Of a stretch of 22,460 nt of DNA, positions 1 to 4,030 are shown in pieces. Source of the DNA: a virus; IMG/VR virus record IMGVR_UViG_3300043446_003696, positions 1 through 22,460 of that record; one strand, 5' to 3'. A program made the position numbers and the translations under genes. The notes under the pieces are model-generated. The model saw only the letters and a list, made by a program, of their open reading frames with translations. It was not told the origin of the DNA and searched no databases. Positions within the stretch are counted from its first letter, which is position 1, and the number at the start of each line of letters is the position of its first letter.

Positions 1-23
1 TTAGGAAAGTGGCACAGACAAGA

Positions 24-59
24 AAAAGGGGAGGAAACTTTTGGTTTCTCTCCCCTTTC
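24..59 (-). terminator. Rho-independent terminator
   Basis: Seen: the arms at 25-38 and 44-58 pair over 14 bp with a single bulged base, around a short loop. On the minus strand the stem is followed by TTTTTCTT. It lies just downstream of the 32-aa ORF (82-180) and would end the leftmost transcription unit of the window. Confidence 0.8.
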
Positions 60-81
60 TTTTGCTTTTATGGATTACATC

Positions 82-180
82 TTACATATGTCTTTCCATA
101 TTCGCAAACAGGGGATTACCCTCGATATGCCAATAGCGGCAATCGCTTGTAATAAACTGTTTGTTCATTTGGTTAGACAT
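82..180 (-). CDS. Hypothetical 32-aa peptide
   Basis: A minus-strand ORF runs from ATG at 178-180 to TAA at 82-84. The product begins MSNQMNKQF and ends FANMERHM. I do not recognise it. It has no hydrophobic segment and one Cys. Support is contextual: it sits alone between a strong promoter (TTGACA/TATAAA at 204-232, whose -10 is also a TATAAATA late octamer at 202-209) and a clear terminator (24-59). The Shine-Dalgarno is weak (AGG about 11 nt upstream). It could be a real micro-protein, or the unit could make a non-coding RNA. Confidence 0.45.
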   Translation of the reverse strand: MSNQMNKQFITSDCRYWHIEGNPLFANMERHM

Positions 181-201
181 TGTTTTCGACCTAAGTGTTT
201 T

Positions 202-209
202 TATTTATA
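202..209 (-). promoter_or_regulatory. T4 late-type octamer TATAAATA
   Basis: Perfect match on the minus strand to the T4 late promoter -10 element, 22 nt upstream of the ATG of the 32-aa ORF. The same bases form the -10 of an overlapping sigma70-type promoter (204-232), so the unit may be transcribed both early and late. Confidence 0.6.
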
Positions 210-232
210 AGACATTTTATAAAAAATGTCAA
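204..232 (-). promoter_or_regulatory. sigma70-type early promoter (TTGACA-17-TATAAA)
   Basis: The -35 TTGACA is at 227-232, touching the 3' end of the tRNA-Arg (233). The spacer is 17 bp and the -10 TATAAA is at 204-209. A perfect palindrome (211-230) fills the spacer and runs into the -35. It would drive the 32-aa ORF unit. Confidence 0.7.
211..230. repeat. Perfect 8-bp palindrome over the promoter spacer
   Basis: GACATTTT at 211-218 and AAAATGTC at 223-230 are perfect inverted repeats around 4 bases. As RNA it is a hairpin 2 nt after the tRNA-Arg 3' end and could aid 3' processing or weak termination. As DNA it sits between -35 and -10 like an operator for a dimeric regulator. The sequence alone does not separate these. 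Confidence 0.6.
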
Positions 233-305
233 CAGGCACGGAGAGGGTCGAACTCCCAATCGACATCTTAGAAGGATGCTGCATTATCCATTATGCTACG
301 TGCCC
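233..305 (-). tRNA. tRNA-Arg (anticodon UCU)
   Basis: The minus strand folds as a 73-nt cloverleaf. The acceptor arm GGGCACG pairs with CGTGCCT (first pair G-U), with discriminator G at 233. The anticodon stem closes a CTTCTAA loop, giving anticodon UCU, which reads AGA. The T loop is GTTCGAC. CCA is not encoded. An early promoter at 392-420 would transcribe it with an approximately 80-nt leader. AGA-reading tRNAs are common in cyanophages, where AT-rich phage codons differ from the host's codon use. Confidence 0.93.
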
Positions 306-309
306 AAGA

Positions 310-355
310 GACCTCCCTGTTTGTGCATCGTTGAGAGGCATGGGAGGGGCAGGTC
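310..355 (-). other. Possible structured leader upstream of tRNA-Arg
   Basis: Between the early promoter (392-420) and the tRNA, arms at 310-317 and 347-355 can pair (GACCT, bulged G, CCC with GGGAGGTC) around a loop of about 29 nt. I looked for a second tRNA here and found no T arm. It may be a precursor leader cut off during tRNA maturation, or a small RNA. Confidence 0.25.
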
Positions 356-391
356 TTACGCGAAGTTTGGACCCCCGCTGCCTATAAGAGT

Positions 392-420
392 ATTGTACTA
401 CTCCTCTTTACAGGTGTCAA
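392..420 (-). promoter_or_regulatory. sigma70-type early promoter (TTGACA-17-TACAAT)
   Basis: -35 TTGACA at 415-420, spacer 17, -10 TACAAT at 392-397, directly after the TAG stop (398-400) of the preceding gene. Predicted start is near 385. It would express the leader and tRNA-Arg(UCU). Confidence 0.75.
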
Positions 421-808
421 GCCAAGGAGCACAAAGTCTCATTTCTCCCCCAAGTTTCTTACACTCTTCAGTGTAACACTTAGAAGTATCTGGAGCCTTC
501 TCTATCAACCTCGGCAAAGGTATTCTAGGGGTTCCGTAGTCTCCTGTCAAGCGTTCATAATCACGAATAGCTTTATCTACATCACGTTCTACTCTTCTTT
601 TTATGATGTTCGGGTCCTTAAGCAGAACATCATTGATTATGGTCTGAGGGAACAACCTCCTCTGAACCTCGTCTAAGAGGTCCCAGAGGCGCTCAGAGGG
701 CGCTCCAGTGCATTGGGAGAGTGTTGCCACAATGCCACTGAGTATGACGCTTATAAAGATTATTTGCTTCTTATTTGGACTCTTCTTTCCGAAGTTAAAA
801 TTAAACAT
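398..808 (-). CDS. Small membrane-anchored cysteine protein (spanin-like candidate)
   Basis: 136-aa protein starting MFNFNFGKKS at ATG 806-808. An N-terminal basic stretch (GKKSPNKKQ) is followed by one hydrophobic segment at about residues 16-32, then a largely helical, charged domain rich in Arg, Lys, Asp and Glu, and a C-terminal tail with four Cys in CYTEEC and LCAPWLDTC. This is the topology of a type II signal-anchor protein with a periplasmic domain. The cysteines could form disulfides there. It lies two genes downstream of an exported lysozyme, so an Rz-like spanin role is possible, but this is inference from topology and place; I recognise no family. There is no canonical lipobox (LSQC). 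The start is unusual: a terminator-like hairpin and T7 run directly precede the ATG, with a GATAAATA octamer beyond. A promoter-like sequence (522-550) lies inside. Confidence 0.7.
   Translation of the reverse strand: MFNFNFGKKSPNKKQIIFISVILSGIVATLSQCTGAPSERLWDLLDEVQRRLFPQTIINDVLLKDPNIIKRRVERDVDKAIRDYERLTGDYGTPRIPLPRLIEKAPDTSKCYTEECKKLGGEMRLCAPWLDTCKEE
522..550 (-). promoter_or_regulatory. Intragenic sigma70-type promoter (TTGACA-17-TAGAAT)
   Basis: -35 TTGACA at 545-550, 17-bp spacer, -10 TAGAAT at 522-527, inside the 398-808 gene in sense orientation. It could supply extra early transcription of the tRNA-Arg region or make a truncated transcript. It may also be a chance match, though the spacing is ideal. 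Confidence 0.45.
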
Positions 809-835
809 AAAAAAAGAGGAGTAGAAACACTCCTC
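809..835 (-). terminator. Hairpin with T7 run, abutting the next ATG
   Basis: Arms 816-822 and 829-835 pair over 7 bp (GAGGAGT/ACTCCTC) with a 6-nt loop. On the minus strand it is followed by TTTTTTT (809-815) and then immediately by the ATG of the 398-808 gene. It lies 8 nt after the Hc1-like stop codon. It can end the Hc1-like transcript, and it is also the 5' leader of the next gene. Confidence 0.75.
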
Positions 836-837
836 TG

Positions 838-845
838 TATTTATC
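838..845 (-). promoter_or_regulatory. Late-type octamer GATAAATA fused to a stop codon
   Basis: Minus strand TGATAAATA overlaps the TGA stop (844-846) of the Hc1-like gene. A start 6-7 nt downstream would fall inside the 5' arm of the 809-835 hairpin, so a late transcript would lack the intact hairpin while read-through RNA would contain it. Confidence 0.5.
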
Positions 846-1041
846 AAGCGGATGCTTTTGCTTCCTTTCGGGCAGTTTTCTCATCTGAGATTTCTGCTCT
901 ACGTGACTTCGCAAGTCTAGTAATTTCTTGAAGTGCTTTACGGGCTCTTGTACCAGCGGCACTATTTCCCTTTGCAAACTTCTCATCTTCGGTTTGCCAA
1001 GTCGCAAATGCATCAGCAATTAGTTGTGTAGTTTCAGACAT
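844..1041 (-). CDS. Hc1/histone H1-like small DNA-binding protein
   Basis: 65-aa protein from ATG 1039-1041, with a clear Shine-Dalgarno AAGGAG at 1046-1051. The middle and C-terminal part (KGNSAAGTRARKAL, then ITRLAKSRRAEI) matches the pattern of the Hc1/bacterial histone H1-like family as I remember it: K-G-N-x-A-A, R-x-R, then I-x-x-L-A-K-x-x-R-x-E. Related small proteins occur in cyanobacteria and T4-like cyanophages. Expected role: binding DNA through a basic helix pair, perhaps compacting phage or host DNA, but this has not been tested for this protein. It lies between lysozyme and a membrane protein, each separated by terminators, so it is probably expressed as a single-gene unit. Confidence 0.8.
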   Translation of the reverse strand: MSETTQLIADAFATWQTEDEKFAKGNSAAGTRARKALQEITRLAKSRRAEISDEKTARKEAKASA

Positions 1042-1070
1042 AATACTCCTTCAAATAATAATTAGGATTA

Positions 1071-1099
1071 ATTATATATATCCTTTTTATATTAAAAAA
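1071..1099 (-). promoter_or_regulatory. Possible weak promoter for the Hc1-like gene
   Basis: A perfect TATAAT is at 1071-1076, 30 nt upstream of the Hc1-like ATG. Seventeen bp further upstream lies only the TTTTTT of the preceding terminator (1094-1099), so the -35 is poor. It could need an activator, or the gene could be read through from upstream. Confidence 0.3.
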
Positions 1100-1120
1100 G
1101 GGGATAATGTGATTATCCCC
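1094..1120 (-). terminator. Rho-independent terminator after lysozyme
   Basis: Arms 1100-1108 and 1112-1120 form a perfect 9-bp stem (GGGGATAAT/ATTATCCCC) with a 3-nt loop. On the minus strand it is followed by six T. It lies 20 nt after the lysozyme stop. Confidence 0.88.
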
Positions 1121-1139
1121 TTACAAATTATTCAGTTTT

Positions 1140-1781
1140 TCAAACTTCCGCCAGGATCAGTCGGTTAGCATAATCATAGGCATACGAAGTGCGGGCACCA
1201 TGATGCCCCCAACCAATCCAACTATACGCATAGTCCATGTAACGATCGATAGACTTACCAGGAGTCTTCATTCTATCTTCGATCTGTTTCCACTGAACTT
1301 CAGTTGTTAGATAACGAAGTTGCGTGTGAATTGATGATGGAGAATCACCAATTCTTCTAGCAAAATCACCCAATCCATAATAACGGTTGGCAGATGTCCA
1401 TTGAATCAGTCCATAACCGCCACCGCAGTTACTCCAACTGGTTCTACTACCACCTTCACAGATATTAGGCACGAATGTTGATTCTTGTCTAATATTGCCC
1501 ATGATGGTAGCAAGGGCGTTTCTGTCTTTAATACCAATACCCTGGAAATACGCCAGAGCAGCATTCTCATGTTCATTACACCCTTTACAAATTAGCCTTT
1601 TCTCTTTTGGCTTTTCGGGAGCAACCTCTTTGGTCGCTGTCTTTAATGTAGGCTCCTCTTTGATGATTGAATATTGTGGAGGACCACTCACAGGTGGAGG
1701 AGGAAACACGTTAGGCAGTGTTGCCGCATTGGTTGTAACCGTTGCCAGGAGAGGCAGGGCTACAGTAAAGAAGTTTTGCAT
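1140..1781 (-). CDS. Exported phage lysozyme (tail-lysozyme-like fold)
   Basis: 213-aa protein from ATG 1779-1781. Residues 1-20 (MQNFFTVALPLLATVTTNAA) look like a Sec signal or signal-anchor sequence, with possible cleavage after TNA. Next comes a proline-rich linker (PPPPVSGPP), a charged stretch and a CKGC motif, then a lysozyme-like domain from about residue 73: AALAYFQGIGIKDRNALATI, NIRQEST (probable catalytic Glu in this motif), GYGLIQWTS and a C-terminal WIGWGHHGA. These features match the Phage_lysozyme2-type fold (tail lysozyme/peptidoglycan hydrolase) as I remember it. An N-terminal export signal points to host lysis without a classical large holin (SAR or Sec-exported endolysin), rather than a tail-tip enzyme, but both are possible. 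It is a single-gene unit: a consensus promoter lies at 1912-1940 and a terminator at 1094-1120. No strong Shine-Dalgarno is visible. Confidence 0.85.
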   Translation of the reverse strand: MQNFFTVALPLLATVTTNAATLPNVFPPPPVSGPPQYSIIKEEPTLKTATKEVAPEKPKEKRLICKGCNEHENAALAYFQGIGIKDRNALATIMGNIRQESTFVPNICEGGSRTSWSNCGGGYGLIQWTSANRYYGLGDFARRIGDSPSSIHTQLRYLTTEVQWKQIEDRMKTPGKSIDRYMDYAYSWIGWGHHGARTSYAYDYANRLILAEV

Positions 1782-1880
1782 TAAGTTTAATTGAACTCTA
1801 CATCCGTATAGGGAAAGCGCACTTCCCTCTTCTCAGAGGGCAGACCCCACGGCTCTAAATCACACTCAAAGTCTCATAAT

Positions 1881-1910
1881 AAAAAACCCTGCTCATAACA
1901 GGGATTTTTT
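1881..1910. terminator. Bidirectional terminator
   Basis: The CCCTG stem arm (1887-1891) pairs with CAGGG (1899-1903), flanked by six A on one side and six T on the other, so it works on either strand. It ends the 1937-2110 gene. It begins only a few nt after the -10 of the lysozyme promoter, so the lysozyme transcript would start with this hairpin. Confidence 0.85.
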
Positions 1911-1911
1911 C

Positions 1912-1940
1912 ATTATAAGTTAATATTTAGGATTTGTCAA
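1912..1940 (-). promoter_or_regulatory. Full-consensus sigma70 promoter (TTGACA-17-TATAAT)
   Basis: -35 TTGACA at 1935-1940 overlaps the TGA stop (1937-1939) of the preceding gene. The spacer is 17 bp and the -10 TATAAT is at 1912-1917. It directs transcription to the lysozyme gene through the terminator hairpin at 1881-1910, which would form right at the RNA 5' end. A CCTAAATA sequence (1924-1931) lies in the spacer. Confidence 0.85.
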
Positions 1941-2110
1941 CCCTCGGGTTCCAGAGAAACAATCTCAAGTTCGTCTCCTTCAGGTTCAATCCACTCATAG
2001 AACTCTGCAAGAATAGCGCGAGCATCCTCTTTATCGATACTCATATCTGCTGCACGATCAAGAGACCATTCCCTCACATGTGCAACGATATCTTCAGTCG
2101 TTGTTTCCAT
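1937..2110 (-). CDS. Hypothetical acidic 57-aa protein
   Basis: Product METTTEDIVAHVREW...EIVSLEPEG, strongly acidic (many Glu and Asp), predicted mostly helical, with no membrane segment. I do not recognise it. I chose ATG 2108-2110, although the frame stays open further upstream. This start overlaps the end of the GIY-YIG gene by only 17 nt, and a consensus promoter (2148-2176) would start transcription about 30 nt before it. There is no clear Shine-Dalgarno. Small acidic early proteins of phages often bind host proteins, but nothing specific is shown here. Confidence 0.7.
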   Translation of the reverse strand: METTTEDIVAHVREWSLDRAADMSIDKEDARAILAEFYEWIEPEGDELEIVSLEPEG

Positions 2111-2537
2111 AATAATCTTTTCGGAAGTACCTGTTGAGGATGTTGCTATTGTAGAACGCTGGGACTCCGTTGTCAAGCGATTCTGTAAGGACATTGTGGT
2201 TGAAGAGTCGTCTGGTCTCCTCAAAGTTTGTTTTGCCCTTTGTTTTATGTAATGATAAGATAGTTCTACTAAAATTTTCTCTGCCAAATTTGTCAATGTC
2301 TTCTTTAAGTTCCGGACAAGACCCATAGTATTCCTTCCAATTTGATTCTGATTTTACCTTTCTTTTTTTACCTTTTGGTGTTCTAAACTGCCAAAGATAT
2401 TTTCTACCAATATATTTCCTACCATTCAGTTTATTTTCTATCAAATAAACAAATCCATAATGTGAACCAATATCATCACTGGTAAAAGGAGTTCCATTAT
2501 AAGTCCAGGGATTTTCATAGTCAATACCTATACTCAT
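2094..2537 (-). CDS. GIY-YIG endonuclease, SegE-like
   Basis: 147-aa protein. The start is ATG 2535-2537 (MSIGIDYENPW). Residues about 27-45 hold the GIY-YIG signature in the SegE-type form: YGFVYLI, then NGRKYIGRKYLW. Further on are WKEYYGSC and a Glu-rich helix with an FGRENF motif, as in phage Seg proteins. Seg-type enzymes are free-standing homing endonucleases that cut related phage DNA and spread their own gene. No separate DNA-binding domain is evident, so it may be a reduced nuclease with another role. It sits beside the nrd genes, a common site for phage homing endonucleases. Two consensus promoter sequences (2148-2176 and 2496-2524) lie within the gene. Confidence 0.82.
   Translation of the reverse strand: MSIGIDYENPWTYNGTPFTSDDIGSHYGFVYLIENKLNGRKYIGRKYLWQFRTPKGKKRKVKSESNWKEYYGSCPELKEDIDKFGRENFSRTILSLHKTKGKTNFEETRRLFNHNVLTESLDNGVPAFYNSNILNRYFRKDYYGNND
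2148..2176 (-). promoter_or_regulatory. sigma70-type early promoter (TTGACA-17-TACAAT)
   Basis: -35 TTGACA at 2171-2176, spacer 17, -10 TACAAT at 2148-2153, within the 3' part of the GIY-YIG gene. Predicted start is near 2141, giving a leader of about 30 nt for the 57-aa gene. Confidence 0.7.
2496..2524 (-). promoter_or_regulatory. sigma70-type promoter (TTGACT-17-TATAAT) inside the GIY-YIG gene
   Basis: -35 TTGACT at 2519-2524, spacer 17, perfect -10 TATAAT at 2496-2501. It lies just after the start codon of the GIY-YIG gene, so RNA would begin inside the coding region near 2489. It could drive the downstream 57-aa gene or an N-terminally shortened nuclease; no in-frame ATG follows before the GIY motif. 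Confidence 0.5.
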
Positions 2538-2682
2538 CAATTATGTCAAGAACTTCGTTCAAATATTTATGGGCAAGGCCTTTCATATCCATATCATGCC
2601 TAATGTGTTCATTATATAAACTATTTTTTAACTTTAAGACACGAACTTTTAATTCATCTTTACTTATTTGATTTTTAGACAT
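2521..2682 (-). CDS. Hypothetical 53-aa basic helical protein
   Basis: Minus-strand ORF from ATG 2680-2682 to TGA 2521-2523. The product begins MSKNQISKDEL and ends LDIIDEYRY; it is lysine-rich and probably helical. I do not recognise it. The ATG follows directly on the T7 run of a terminator-like hairpin (2683-2704), with a TATAGATA octamer beyond it: the same layout as at 806-845. Its 3' end overlaps the GIY-YIG start by 17 nt, suggesting coupling. Confidence 0.6.
   Translation of the reverse strand: MSKNQISKDELKVRVLKLKNSLYNEHIRHDMDMKGLAHKYLNEVLDIIDEYRY
2564..2571 (-). promoter_or_regulatory. Late-type octamer CATAAATA
   Basis: One change from the T4 late consensus, 27 nt upstream of the GIY-YIG ATG and inside the 53-aa ORF. 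Position fits a late promoter for the endonuclease. Confidence 0.4.
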
Positions 2683-2704
2683 AAAAAAAGGAGGTATAAC
2701 CTCC
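2683..2704 (-). terminator. Hairpin with T7 run, abutting the next ATG
   Basis: Arms GGAGGT (2690-2695) and ACCTCC (2699-2704) with a 3-nt loop are followed on the minus strand by TTTTTTT and then ATG (2680-2682). It lies 6 nt after the stop of the 2710-2871 gene and would end the primase-nrdA-nrdB unit. Confidence 0.75.
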
Positions 2705-2706
2705 CC

Positions 2707-2714
2707 TATCTATA
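2707..2714 (-). promoter_or_regulatory. Late-like octamer TATAGATA
   Basis: One mismatch from TATAAATA, overlapping the TAG stop (2710-2712) of the preceding gene and just upstream of the 2683-2704 hairpin. Noted mainly because it repeats the stop/octamer/hairpin/T7/ATG layout seen at 806-846. Confidence 0.3.
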
Positions 2715-2871
2715 CAACATCGTTAGTATTTTTACCTAACCATTCTTTACAAAAGTCATAATCTCCAAACATATACTCATCACATTCAGCCGCTTCTCTA
2801 TAAGCGTTTATGATTGCTTGTTCGCACCATTCGTCATAATTGGAATCCTGCGAAAGTATTTTTGGTAACAT
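2710..2871 (-). CDS. Hypothetical acidic 53-aa protein
   Basis: ORF from ATG 2869-2871 to TAG 2710-2712. The product starts MLPKILSQDS and continues with acidic and aromatic residues (EWCEQAIINAYREAAECDEY, then DYDFCKEWLG); it has three Cys. I recognise no family. The start lies inside the 3' end of nrdB (38-nt overlap) with AGCAGG just upstream. It is the last gene of the primase-nrdA-nrdB unit, followed by a terminator. A role in nucleotide metabolism is only suggested by position. Confidence 0.65.
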   Translation of the reverse strand: MLPKILSQDSNYDEWCEQAIINAYREAAECDEYMFGDYDFCKEWLGKNTNDVV

Positions 2872-4030
2872 CCTGCTTAATGCCCCCTACGACATATGAT
2901 TCTACCTCAGTTTCCTGTGGGGCAACCTGAAGACCTTTGGAAGAAATCCAGTGCTGTGTCCAAGGAAGTGGATTATTGTTTGCCGAAATATCGTATTGTG
3001 GTTTGAGACCAATCGCTTTAAGTCTACGATTTGCAATCCACTCAATATATTGTTGAAGAAGTTTATCATTAAGTCCAATCATACTTCCATCTTTGAACAG
3101 ATAATCTGCCCATTTTTTTTCTTCATTTACAGCACGGTCAAACATTTTATAAGTCCACTCTTCTTCTTCTTTCATAATCTTTTGCATTTCTGGATCATCA
3201 CCTTCCCTCCACTTATTCAGAATGTTCTGAGTAAGTGCTAGGTGTTGATTTTCATCTCTTGCAATAAGAGAGATAATTTTTGCCGATCCTTCCATGAGCT
3301 TGAGTTCACCAAAGGCGAAACTACAAGCAAAACTAACGTAGAAGCGAATACCTTCAAGAATATTAACGTTTGCGACTGCTCTGTACAGTTTTCGTTTGAC
3401 ATCGTTGAGAGTTTCCTTTGCGTTTTGTACTCCTTCAAGTCTGAACATCCAATCGCTGGATGTACCATAACTTTGTGCGGATTGAATAAAGTCATCATAT
3501 GACTCCGTAACGCTCTTAGCACGTTCTAGAATACGCTCATCGTGAATGATAGTATCAAACACCTCAGAGGGGTCTGGATAGATGTTTTTGATGATATATG
3601 TGTATGAACGACTATGAATCATTTCCATAAATCCCCAGACTTCCATACACGCTTCAAGTTCAGGAAGAGAACAATAAGGAATAAATGCCATACCAGGACC
3701 ACGACCCTGAACAGAATCAAGCATAATCTGATACTTCAGATTAGAAGTATAGATATGCTTCTGCTCAGGACGAAGAGTTTGATAATCTCCACGATCCTTC
3801 TGAAGAGACACCTCTTCAGGTCTCCAGAAGTATCCAAGTTGTTGAGTAGTCAGTTTATCAAAAATAGGATATTTGTATGAATCGTACCTTTGAATCCCAA
3901 GAGGTCTACCAAAAAACATAGGTTGCTTTTTTGTATCAACTTGTTCAGTATTAAATACTGTCATTCCTTTAATATTTGTTTCTTGATCTTCCATAGAAGA
4001 AACTTTAAAATCAAACTGCACAGGATTCAC
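2834..4030 (-). CDS. nrdB: Ribonucleotide reductase class I beta subunit (R2)
   Basis: The beta subunit carries the diiron-tyrosyl radical used by NrdA to reduce ribonucleotides to deoxyribonucleotides. Conserved iron ligands and radical Tyr can be placed against E. coli R2 (numbers from the GTG start): Asp105 (MLDSVQGR), Glu136 and His139 (FMEMIHSRSY), Tyr143 (radical site), Glu226 (ILEGIRF), Glu260 and His263 (ARDENQH). All are present, so the enzyme should be active. The chosen start is GTG 4028-4030, because AGGAGG lies 6 nt upstream, inside the last codons of nrdA; ATGs at 3994 and 3964 are alternatives (the latter gives MTVFNTEQ). The 20-nt overlap with nrdA couples translation and keeps subunit ratios matched. 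Length of about 376-398 aa is usual. Phages use it to supply dNTPs during infection. Confidence 0.97.
   Translation of the reverse strand: MNPVQFDFKVSSMEDQETNIKGMTVFNTEQVDTKKQPMFFGRPLGIQRYDSYKYPIFDKLTTQQLGYFWRPEEVSLQKDRGDYQTLRPEQKHIYTSNLKYQIMLDSVQGRGPGMAFIPYCSLPELEACMEVWGFMEMIHSRSYTYIIKNIYPDPSEVFDTIIHDERILERAKSVTESYDDFIQSAQSYGTSSDWMFRLEGVQNAKETLNDVKRKLYRAVANVNILEGIRFYVSFACSFAFGELKLMEGSAKIISLIARDENQHLALTQNILNKWREGDDPEMQKIMKEEEEWTYKMFDRAVNEEKKWADYLFKDGSMIGLNDKLLQQYIEWIANRRLKAIGLKPQYDISANNNPLPWTQHWISSKGLQVAPQETEVESYVVGGIKQDVTKNTFAGFQL

Noticed and set aside
233-305. Phage attachment site at the tRNA-Arg gene
   Set aside because: No integrase or flanking direct repeat is present, and T4-like phages are lytic.
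289-339. A 16-codon ORF (MPLNDAQ...) between promoter and tRNA-Arg
   Set aside because: No Shine-Dalgarno, and it runs into the tRNA; likely chance.
306-391. Second tRNA next to tRNA-Arg
   Set aside because: The region can form stems and follows a promoter, but there is no T-arm consensus and no 7-bp acceptor pairing.
2268-2296. TTGACA-17-TTTAGT as a further early promoter
   Set aside because: Only 4 of 6 -10 bases match, and the first two positions of the -10 are poor.
1937-2326. Longer 129-aa version of the acidic protein
   Set aside because: The extra 72 residues overlap the GIY-YIG gene almost entirely and are Ser/Thr/Arg-rich out-of-frame sequence; the internal ATG at 2110 fits the promoter at 2148-2176.
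2520-2550. TTGACA with TATTGA at 17 bp upstream of the GIY-YIG gene
   Set aside because: The -10 matches at only three positions; the stronger TTGACT/TATAAT pair overlaps it.
3238-3522. Alternative minus-strand frames inside nrdB and nrdA
   Set aside because: Shadows of strongly conserved genes in the main frame.
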